NCBI GenBank assembly: GCA_932521025.1
Contig: OW051469.1
Coordinates: forward strand, 8,754,398-8,818,397
Reading direction: 5' to 3'
Source: Oscheius onirici
Lineage: Eukaryota; Nematoda; Chromadorea; Rhabditida; Rhabditidae
DNA length: 64,000 nucleotides
In this document: piece by piece, positions 49,700 through 61,200 of the stretch
Position numbering within the stretch: the stretch's first letter is position 1
Layout of the letters: the number at the start of each line of letters is the position of its first letter
Made by a program: the position numbers and the translations under genes
The notes under the pieces: generated by a model
Databases searched by the model: none
What the model was told of the DNA's origin: nothing
The model's input: only the letters and a program-made list of their open reading frames with translations

Positions 49700-50319
49700 G
49701 CTACCCGCGAACCCTTCACCAAGTAAAAATGGTCGAAGATGTGGCCCCGATTAGCCTCTGCGTCGAAATTTCCGTCCCGAAGAAGATCCTGATCGACAGA
49801 ATGAGCAAACAGTTTGTTCACAAGCCCAGCGGCAGAGAATATAACCTCGATTTTAATCCGCCAAAGGAGGAGGTACTTTTTTGCTCTTATTCTACAGAAT
49901 TGGAGGATTTTAGGGCAAAGACGACCTTACGGGAGAGCCGCTGGAACAGAGACAAGACGACGTGGCGGAGGTTGTTAGAAGGCGGCTCGAAGTGCACGAG
50001 AAGACGGAAAAGAAAGTCATGGACTATTACAAGTACGTTTTTTTGTTCTTTTTTCCCCCAAGATCAAGGAACTTGAAGAAGTCCAGGATTTGTAAAAAGT
50101 TCCCGTCATTTTCCACCTGCCTCGAGAAGCGCACTGTTCCGAGAAGAAACTTTTTTTGTCTTCTGCCTAATCTTTTATTTTTCCAGAAAACAAGGAATCT
50201 GTCTCGAAGTCTCCGGCGAGAATTCCGACGCCCTCTTCCAGCAGATTAGCGAGGCAATGGTACAGGCGCTGAACAATGCGACGCCGACGAAGAACAAACG
50301 AGGCGGAGCAGCAGCCTAG
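49700..50319 (+). pseudogene. AK3 3' fragment (exons 3-5 duplicate)
   Basis: Exons 49700-49872, 49914-50032, 50187-50319 are identical to AK3 exons 3-5. It lacks exon 1 (P-loop) and all but 9 nt of exon 2, so it cannot make an active kinase. Confidence 0.9.
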
Positions 50320-50591
50320 ATTTCTCCTTCTATCGTACCCAGTCTCCTCTGTTACGAGTCTTTTTTACCCCTCCCGCTCCATACCCCTGTCTCTCCCAAT
50401 TCACGGGTATTTTCAGTCCTTTTTTCTTGACAAAAATCCGTCCCATTTTATTCCTATACGGCGCTTTATTTTGCTTTCCTAGTGACGACATGGGTATGCC
50501 CCTTTTTCCCAACTCCAAAAACCATCAATCCCCTAGTTCTTGTCCAATTTGTTCGAATTGAACAGGTTTCATCTTTATTATGCTCTTTTTT

Positions 50592-53500
50592 TCAAGCCTT
50601 GGTCCGACTCTCGTCCGGACCGACGCTCATCTTCCTCTCCTGACTCATATAGCCCATTTTCTCGTCCTCTTCTCTAAAATTGTGAGATTTTTAACCAAAA
50701 CCTATTTGCGAAAACTCACGGAGACGGCATCCTCGGAGGCGAAGGCGGGCTAGGACGACGCTGAACCGGCCGTCCTTCTAGAGTATTCCGTAGAATTCGC
50801 TGATCTTCGAAGTTTTGTTTCTCGCGTCGATATCGAGCACGGTAGTGACAGAGCAGGACAGCCATGATGGCAGAGGCGACAATGAAGAGAAGGAAGAAGA
50901 CAAAAGCGACGAGGAAGATGGGAGGAGGGAAGTTGGACGAGTCTTGGGAGAGAATGGGGACCTGAAAACTGGCTGTCTGGATGGGACTGGAAAGAGAGAG
51001 AGAGTCATCCTTACTGTGACTGATACCGGTCTCAGAGAGTCACTGGTACTCTTACTGTAACTTTGTCTCTCTCCCAGTTACAGTAGACCACAGTCTGTTC
51101 CTTCTAACGTATCCGCTGTATACTCATTGACTTGTTCAACGCTCTGGTCATGACTACCAGTTTCTCATTATACAGTACTCAGCTCCAGATGACTGGAAAT
51201 GGTCTCTGGAACTGTGAGTCTGTGTATCTGAAGGTTTCCTACCTAAGTACGGGACTGTCTCTCAATGTTGTCTCTGGTTTGGTCTTAAAGGAAACTTACT
51301 GGAACTGTCTCTCTCCCAGTCTTTTACAGTAGACCACAGACTTTTTCCTTTCTACCGTATTCCCCTGTCCGACGCTTCCAAGTCCATGTTTTTAGTCCAG
51401 ACTCGGTCTGTATCTTTTTCTGTTCCTCAGTTCACTGATACAGTTTCCAGACGCTGACTCTCTCAGTGTTGTCTTTTCGTAACGCAGTCACTGAAACTGT
51501 CACTGTGACTCTTCTCTATTTGTCTGTACCGTCTCTGTCTCAGTTTCTAGTGACTCATACTCTCACTGGAACTCATCTCCGTCTCATACTCTCATTCTAT
51601 GTCCCTCTGTCTCAAACAGTTCCGGCATACTGTAACTACCAGTCGGAAGGAAAAGATATCTTGACTAACCTGTGCCTTGGCAATCATCGGCATATCATGG
51701 GGCATTTTCTTGGACGATCCATGGACAAGAGACATGGTCTTTTCAGCCGGAACAATCTCGAATGTCGTACGATTCACTAGCACCTAGAACAATCTCCATA
51801 AGAATTTTAAAGGACTGTACCATCCGGATGTCTGTAACCTTGTTCAGGACGACTCCCTCACTCTCATGGTATCGGATGTCTTTGACCAGGACCCGAAGTC
51901 CTGTGGCGTTAGCTATGGTCTGGGTAATGTTCTGGACGTCTTCTTTCTCCACCAGCTCGGGATTTTTGTGTAGCTCCGAGAGAATGACGTCACTTTCGTC
52001 GTGGATGATGATTCGGAGAGAAGTCAGACTCTTTCTGGATGACGGGTCGAGACCGTCAGCTGCTTGAATCTTGAGGTGGAAGAGTCCGCCGGCTGACTCA
52101 CTGAAAGCGGATTACTGTGATTGGGACTAAGAGAGTCATTAGATCTTGTAATGAACTGATCTCACTCTCTGTTCCCTCAGATTAGAGAGAGAGTCGATGG
52201 AACTTCTACTGTACTGTGCTCGATTCTGACTTTCTCTAGATCTATGTCTGTTCCAAGCTCCCTGCCTCATCACAGAGAGTCACTGGAACTCTCACTGTTG
52301 TCTCTCTGACTCTCTAATTCTGTCTAGAAAACTGATCTGGACTGTATCCACCCAAGTCTTCTGTCTCTTTTACAGTCTCTGTGACTCTCATTGGAAATAT
52401 TCTCCGTCGCTGTCTCTGTTCCAGTTGACTCTTCTCATTGGTTCAGTTCCAGAAGAACTCACCGTGTCCCCTGTTTTGTTCACAGTCTGCAGTCATGTAC
52501 TCTCCCCTGTTCTCAGTAATTGGAAATGTACCTGTCTTTGTCCCTGACTCTCTCACTTCCCTCCAGTCTCTCCGGTTACAGTAACCGTCTCTCTGAACTC
52601 ACTTGACAGGCTCTAACAGAGCAACAGCTCCTGTCCTCTGTTCCACATAGAAGTATCCTCTCATCGGCCGGCTGGTTCCACGGTACTCGAACTGACTGTC
52701 AGCTAAGGAATAGAAGACGGCCGGTGACTTTCCACTGTCAGAAAGATCCGGATCCACTGCGTGAACACGAGCTACAGTCTTTCCTGGCAGAATCATCTTC
52801 TCCAAAAGGACCTCGTAATGGCCATGATCGAATACGGGACCATTGTCGTTCCTTCAATTGGGAATTTTTTTTTTTGAGAAAACGACTGGATACTTACTCA
52901 TCCCTGACCATAACCTTGACAGTCATCCATGATTTGACTCCCTCTTCTGGAACTTCTGCAGAGTTGGAGGCTCCGATCTCGATCGTGTATCTGTCCTCTG
53001 TTTCTCTGTCCAGCGGTTTGGAGAGTCTGACTTGTCCTGTACTCTTATCCACCTCAAACTCGTCTCCTTCTTGTCGGATACGGTAGAAGATGGACTGAGA
53101 GGCGTCCGGATCAACGGCTGTGGCTGTTGTGACGAGAGATCCCGGTGGGGATGACTCGGAGATCTGAACCAGTAGTTCAGACTGTCTCTCTGTCTCTCTC
53201 ACCTCAACAGCAATCGAAGAGTGCTGGAACTGAACAGGGTGGTCATCCTGATCCCTGATCATCAGAATCGCTCCATGCTGAGCCGTCTGTCTCATACCCG
53301 CTTTCAGACCAAGAACCAGCTAAAAAGCAGAATTTGAACAGTTCAGTAGAGCCATACCGCGTAAGTTCGAGTCTCCTCGTAGTCAAACGCGATTTTGCTT
53401 GTAATCTCTCCCGTCTTCCAGTCAATCGCAGCAAAGTCCAATTCTTGTGTAGGCTGGTCGAAGTTCCAGAAGAAGTAGGTCAAATCACATTTGACATCCA

Positions 53501-55143
53501 GTTTTTTGACAGTAACATGACCAATTTGGCTTCCAGGAGTTGTGTTCTGAACAACACTCACTGTAATCTCGAAAAAATAGTTCGAAAAAAAAAATTTTCA
53601 AACAACAAAAGTTTGGTTTCATCACTGGGGTCCGAACCCGAGTCCTCTGTACTGTAAGCAGCACTCTTACCGACTGCGCTATTGGTGAAAAGTCGTACAA
53701 CAGAAATATTTGCAGCAATGTAAAACATACCTCGTTAATGTAGAAGACGTCATTTTCTCCCTTTATCAGCTCCGGAATACAGTCAAAAGCTGGCAGAATC
53801 TTGACTAGAACTTCAGTTTCCGTTCGTCTCTTTCCATCAGTAGCTGTCACTCTGTACTTTCTCTCAGTTCCAGCCTTGTCCAGTTCCTCTCTGACAGTTA
53901 TTCGGCCCTCATCGTCAATGTCCAGAAGCTGTTCCTGTCCCTCTTCCGACTGGATACTGTACTTTACGGGGAGATCTCCCTTTGAGACCTGGAAAAGTCA
54001 TTTAGTTTGGCTAAAATCTAAGAAACCAGATGAACATCTCCCACATAACTGTTGACTAGAATGTTCTGCATGGCTTTGAATGTATAGGTGTCACGACTGA
54101 ACCGAAGAGTCTTGGCAGCGTCCAGATCAACAGAGACGTTAATCTGAAAGATTCAGTTTGTTTAGAGAGAAAGACTTACTGTAGCAACAGTGCTCCCTTC
54201 CTTTCCAACAGCTTTGGCGAACAAATAGTACGTGGAAACGTCTGGAGGTAGAACAGATCCTGTGACTATCACTCCCTGGAAGATAACTCTTACTGACTGT
54301 GTCTCTATCTCTGGGGCTTAACAGTAGATAGGTTACAGTATCCCCATGTTACAGTATTCTTACTGGAAACATTCCAGCTACAGTAGTCCTACTCGAAAGC
54401 ACCAGTAAGAGTTACAGTACCCTTAACGGAGTATTGAGTTACAGTATACCTAGTGGGACCTTCCAGTAAGGTTACTGTAACTAGAGAGTTATTGGGTGAG
54501 AACTAAAAAGTTTTTTCTGGAACAGAGGCGCTACAGTATCCTAACTGGATATTCCAGAGTATCAATTAGGGAGTACAGAACCGTCACTGAGCACTCCGGC
54601 AAAGAGTACAGACTACTGGAATGTTCCAGACGGACACTGTCTCTCTGTCCCTGTCTCTGTCTCCATACCTTTGCATCTATCAGGAACAGGTCGCTTCCTT
54701 CCAGTGGACTGAAAGTAACTGGAACGTTGTTGACTACTGTCAAGTTTGCCACGACTGTACCTAAAATACCGAATAAGAAGAAAAGTAACAAACACCTACC
54801 AATTTCAGCAGTGGCCGGAAGTTCTACAGTAATCACATTTTGCATCAGCTTTGGAATCTTTTCCGTGGAATCAGTAATCTCCACAGTCACATTTCTTGAG
54901 GCTGTTTGAGTGGCAGTTTTTGCCGTCACCAGGAGAATTTCTCTTGAGGGAGAAGAAGGTAGGACTCGGTTTGTAGAAATTATGCCGGTGATCTCGTCCA
55001 GATTGAAATTTTCTGATTCTGAGGCAAGGGAAAATGTGGCGTTGACCATTGGGGAGATTCTGAGCTGGTAGACGTAGGATCCTTCTGGGAAACTGGATGG
55101 AATGACGATTGAGGTGGGAGTCTGAAAGATAGGACAGTAAGTA

Positions 55144-55201
<58 letters not shown>

Positions 55202-58200
55202 TACCTTTATTATCCTCAGGGGTAGTTCTGCTTTCTTTATCAGTTCCTTCCTAGGCAGAAGAACCTCAACTTTGCCTGAAGAGAGAAAATTTCCAGAATT
55301 TTTTGTTAGAAACTCACTGAAAACGGGATTCTCCAGAGAATGAGCAGCATCTCTGGCTTCGACGACAGCTTGAAGGGAGAGCCATTCATTGTCACCAATC
55401 TCAGCCTAGTGGTATCATTAGAAACCTGTAGAAAATGACCCATACCTTCAGTCTAACCTCAGCTTTCAATCCCTTCGGAACCAGTTCAACGGCTCCTTTA
55501 GGAACTTCCACAACATTCCCATCAAAGTCTCTCGCCGTCACGTTTAAAACCATGTACTCTATGCGGTGGTCTTTGTCCTCGTCAGACACTTCAACAACGT
55601 GAAGTAGCATTCCAGGTGGTGCGTCTAAAAATAATTTTGAAATCAGACTAAAAAAGAGAATGCACCTGCCGCGCCGATGACTGATACGCTTCTGGGTGAT
55701 ATTAGTCGAATAATGTGGGAATTGATGCCCATTACGGTAACATCCACTCTGGTGACGGCTACTGTAGACTGGTCTTCGGTTCTGGCCAGTACTAGGAGAG
55801 AGTACTTTTGGTCCTTTGTAGGGAACTGTCCAGTGAAAGAGATGAGTCCGTCGGTGACTTTGAAGAGGTCTTGGGGGCCTTCGGAGATTCTGAAAGGACA
55901 GACTGTTTGATGGAAAGAGAACCAGAGTGACAGAGAGAGACAGAGTGACAGACAGAGACAGAGAAACAGGGAGACAGAGAGTCAGAGAGACTGAGAGTGA
56001 CAGACAAAAGGACAGAGAGACTGATCATTACCTGTAAGTCACATTCCCAGAGCTTCCACTGACTCTCACTGCCCCGTCAGCCTGCTGTTCCCCAGCCATT
56101 ACTGTCAGCTTGTAATCCTTCTCGAATCGCAGCCCTTTGACTTCCGTCTTCGGCATAATCTTGATGGTTACGGTAGTTCGGGCCTTCTGATCTCCATCAG
56201 CGGCTGTCGCGTTGAGAGTCACAGTCTCTCCTGCCGTGTCAATGTAGACGAACTCTGGGTGCTGAAAGAACGTTCTTCGTTCAGTAATGACCTCAGGATT
56301 TCTTGCTTAGAACTCCATTCGGAAGACAATGCTATTTACGACCAAATTCTCTCATCTATGGATCCAGAAATCCCTGTAAACTTTCCCCAGATGGCGCAAC
56401 TGGCAAGCGTTCCGACTGCAGTGCACACGACGCGGGTTCCATTCCCCCAAAATAAAATTCCTTTTTTCTTTTGAAAGCAATCGAGTTATTATTGTGTTTT
56501 TATTATTTTCTAACACTAAGTTTTGTATTTTCAAAGTTTCTAATTGTAAGTTAAAATTACAGATTTTTTACAAGTTTGTGTAAAAATTAAAGCTTTTCCC
56601 CATAAAAGAACAAAGGCCATTTGTACTGCTGACACGGACTGTCGAGATGTTCTTCTTCTCGAGCTATTCGTGCATTCTGTCGGAGCTGCTCTTCGTCCTG
56701 CTGCCGTTTGCCTACGCCCTGCGCAACTCTCGCTACTGGCCCACCGTCTCCTCGGCCTACCACTTCGTCCAATCGTCGAAGAAGCAGGCCCGCCCGTGCC
56801 GTCGTGGAATCAGCGTCACGCATGCCAAGACTCTTCGCCAGGAGGAGGAAAAGGAGCCGTCCAGCTGGCTCAAGAACACATACGTGCAGGAGAGACAGCG
56901 CGAGCCGGCCATCTACGACTCGGTACTGGATGCCGATATCCTGACCACGACGGGAAATCTGATGCCGCAGATGTCCTTCAGTAGCGATATCTGTGCCAAC
57001 TAATGAAAATCTTGACGTGAGTGTTCTTTTTACACCTGCCTCTCCCTATCGGAAATTTAATCTACGACTAATTTTGTTCCCATTGTCCAGTCACGGATCC
57101 TACTGATCTCTAACTGGAAAACTAGAAGATGTGTACCAGTGAACCTACTGAATGGACAAGTATCTTCGAATACGTCTTCCATATTGCAGTAGCTTTACCG
57201 AGTTTCCTCATCAACCTAATCATGTTCTATCAGTCTCATTTGAGTCGGAAGCGGCTTCATAACTCGTTCTATTCTATTTATGGGGTCTACGTGGTAATGG
57301 TGAGAGTTCAGGGGGATTGAGAGGCAGAGAGAATTTGACATGGTCACCGGGCCGGCAGTGCGCACTTTTGGGGGAAACACAAAAACTTGGCACCCCATTT
57401 GAACACAGGCTCAGTATGCCGAGCTTATGTTCAAAATGGGTGTTTTTTTGCTAAAATAGTCTTCCCCCGAAAATGCGCCTTGCTGGCACGGTCTCGGTCA
57501 ACACTGACACGGGCCCAGTGTTTTAGATAGAGAGACATAGAGAGAGATAGAGACACAGAGAGGCAGAGAGACAGAGATTTTTCCAGACAAGTCTAGCCTT
57601 CCTTGTCGACTTCATCCTTCTCCGGGCCCTCCAGTACCTAACCTTCCTAAGATGCCCAGTCATGACCTTCCTCGAAGGAGAGCTAACTGAATCTTTTATA
57701 CTCTCCGTACCCTATTTCATCAATTTTTATGCTCAATACGGCGCAGTATGTTGCTTTACCCTGATAACCGTCAATAGACTGACCGCCGTCGTCTGGATAG
57801 CAAAATATAAGCAGATTTGGAAGTCAATCGGCTACAAAGTTCATGTTTTGTTGCTAGCATTGCCGGCCCTCCTGGCTGTTCAGACTTTTAGTAAAACATT
57901 CGTTATTGCAACGGATACTGGTCTTGCAGTGACTTATTCTAGATGGATACCGGTGATTATTTCTGTCTCTCTGTCTACGATTTTGTTCCAGATAAGAGCC
58001 AGTCTCGTATATAGTATAGTGAGCATGACAGGCTGTGCCATTTCAACTTTTTGTACAGTAGTTACTCTATATTTTCTGGGAACAATGACTAATAGAGCTA
58101 AAGCCACGGAGAGATCTCTCTGTATTGTGGGAGTCATCATGACGATTGCCTTCATCTTACAGTCTGCTTCCCAGGTACACTTTTTTCTTTTCCTCCATCA

Positions 58201-61200
58201 GAAAAAATTTACAGCTTGCTTTCACTTACACCTCGACCAAATCGCCTTTCTATGATACTATCTTTAATTCCAGACTCTATGTCGTAGACCTAGGTTTTGT
58301 GGCTCCGCCGTGGTCTCTTCTAGTCATGAGCAAGGAAGTACAGTTTATCGACGGAAGTATCAGTAGATCGCTTCAGATTCGCGGAAGAATACGATGCGGG
58401 AAGAGTCAGGAGAGTGAAGGAAGCTCGATACAAGTTGTACAGCAGGGATCTTCAAATGCTTCTCAGTTAATGAAATGAAGATATATGGAGAATGAGAACA
58501 GATTGAGCAATAGTGAGACAAAAAGGCAGAGACAGAGAATAAAAGTGAGAGACAGAGAGTCCGAGAGTCCGAGAGACAGAGACTCAGAGGATCAGAGAGT
58601 CACAGTGACTGAGGAACCGTCATTCTACAGAGATCAAAGAGTCTCTCGACCAGGATTCTTAGAAATCATCTGGCGTCTAAAAAGTTCCTTCGACTATAAT
58701 AGCCGTGATCACGGCTAATTGGCCCCGTTTTTGATCCCTCGAGCACTGCGAACACCTGGTCGCTGTCTAGAATGGCTTGCAACGCAACTAACAACAGTGA
58801 CCTATTGAATGCTCTAGAATACGGTCTCCATCATCTTATCGTCCTCCCCGTTTTTGTCTTAAACATCTCTATCGTCTGCTGTTTATTATTCCTCAAACCG
58901 CGACTGCCGAATCTTTTCTACAAGCTCTATGCCTTGTCGGCTATTCAGTCCTGTTTCACGTACTTTCTCGAATTTGGATTCTACCGCGGAATTGGTTATT
59001 TGACTATTTTCCAATGTGAACTGGTTGCACTCTTCGGGAAGCCTTCCTACGTTTTGACGCCATTCTACGTCATGACATACTACTTTGATTTCAGTCAACT
59101 GTTCTGCTATATGTTTATCACATTGAACAGAATGAGTGCCATTACAATGCCCGTTCATCACAAGAAGGTCTGATTACTTTTGATTTGTGGTTGAAGACGC
59201 GGTTTTCAGCCCGCGCGATGTTTCACAAAATTGTAGTCCAGATTAAAAAAAATACAACTTTGCAGAACATGGAAAACCTGAAAAACCACAGCTTCGATTC
59301 GAAAAGGCGCGAAATGAGGCGCGTGTGAGCAGGCTTGTTGATTTGCTGTGCCGCGCCGCAGAATTCAGCGCTCCGGTGTAGGGGCGCGCCGCGCCGCAGG
59401 ATTCAGCGCCGGCCACAGAGGCGCGCCGCAGAGGAATTGAATAAAATAAGTTTTTGCATTTTTTACGTGCTTTATACTCATTTTTTCGACTCCTAGGTCG
59501 TTTTAATCGATTCAGCGAGGAAAAATACCCTAGAAAGGTCTCCTCCGGCAGAAAATTGAAGAGAAACCCCTTAGAAAGAGGCAAAATGATTGAAAAACTG
59601 TATTCTTTCACTTCTCCATGTTTTCTCCTCAAATTTATACCTTTCTAGGGTATTTTTCCACGCTGAATCGATTAAAACGACCTAGAAGTCGAAAAAATGA
59701 GTATAAAGCACGTAAAACTGCAAAAACCTATTTTGTTTCTCCTCTGCGGCGCGCCTCTGTGGCCGGCGCTGAATCCTGCGGCGCGGCGCCGCAAAATCAA
59801 CAAGCCTGCGTGTTAGTGATTTGCTAATCAAGTATGCAAAAGGTCGTCGCACGCATTTTCGTTGTAACGCCCGAAATAATAAACATTTTGCCGGCTTATT
59901 TTCGGTCAAAAGGAAAGATTTTTGGGGAAAATGATGTTCTACAAACTTGTAGCTTTTGATTTGCTCTACATTTTTTCAAAACATCATAAACTTGTAAAAT
60001 GACTTTTTCAACCCAAAATGAAAGCTTCTTCTTACACAGTAACGGTTACAGATTTGGTCAAAAGCCTTCCTATTTTCTATAGTTTTCTGTCTTACTGCTC
60101 CGTTCGCCTTCTGCTTTGAGGTCATTGCTCCAACTATTGTTTTTGCTGCAACTAATGCCACTGCTATTTCTTATATCAAATTTCTGAAGTGGGTGAGTTG
60201 ATCGGGATCTCGACTAGACTGATTACTGAAAAAGGGGAGAAAGGGAACACCTGGCTATTTTCGATTCTGAGAAAATGTAGTTTTGGTCGCAAGGTACTTT
60301 GAATGCCAGCAAAGCAAACTACCGTACATTTTCGAGCCGAAGAGAGCATTCCCAACTTTTTGATGCTCTGCAAAGTTGTAGATCAGTACAAAAGCCACAA
60401 CTTTGCAGAACATCGGAAAACCAGAAAATGTAATCTTGAGCATCAAATGGGAGAAAATAGATACGGTGCGTTTTCAGCTCTCTGCCGGAGCGGTCACCGC
60501 CGGTCTCTACATCGGAGTCATGCTAATCACCACAACTTGTACCGTCATTACTCTGCTGAGTCTTCGTCGAATCGAGACCAGAGTGAAGAAAACTGAGCGC
60601 GCTCTGACTCTTGTCTCTACAGTAATCAGTGTCAGTATTTTCTTGAAAGCCATCGTCCAGTACTTGTTCTCTGTTATAAACAGGGGCTACTATTACCATA
60701 TCACGATTATCGTTCGATACTATTTTGCCGATTTCGCGTATGTGTGTGGACCACTGGCTTTGGTGGCTATGTGCTCGGAGGTGAGAGGAACAAGGGGACA
60801 GAGAGACAGAGAGTTAGAGGGAAAGAGAGTCAGAGAGACGGAGCAAGACGGAGAGACAGGGACAGAGTCAAAGAGTCAGAGAATGAGAGAGTCAGAGAGA
60901 CAGCGGGATGGATATACAGTAACCGGACATTTCCAGACCCGATCAAGACTACGAAGATTCTGGGGCTTCCGACCAGCACAAATCACAGTTACTGTTCCCT
61001 CAATGACCACTACAAGTCGTCACTGACCTAACAGTCATTATCAAAAAAACGATGGATAGAGATTCAAGGAAAGTAATCGGAACAGAATAAAACTGTAAAA
61101 ATAGTCGAAAAGGAACTGTGTGGTGTTTCCGGGTGTTTTCTGAGTGGTCAGGTTGCGGTAGGCGTTAACGTTCTGAAGTTGTCTCCACTTTTCTGGGAAC

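Larger units (their letters stand above)
49652..56039. repeat. Tandem duplication, unit 2 (~6,387 bp)
   Basis: Second copy of 43121-49651. The junction reads CTGTAAGTCCTTGACGG. It joins the cadherin exon edge (CTGTAAGTC) to AK3 exon 2 (TCCTTGACGG) with TC shared by both parents, so the breakpoint lies at 49652-49653. Confidence 0.9.
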
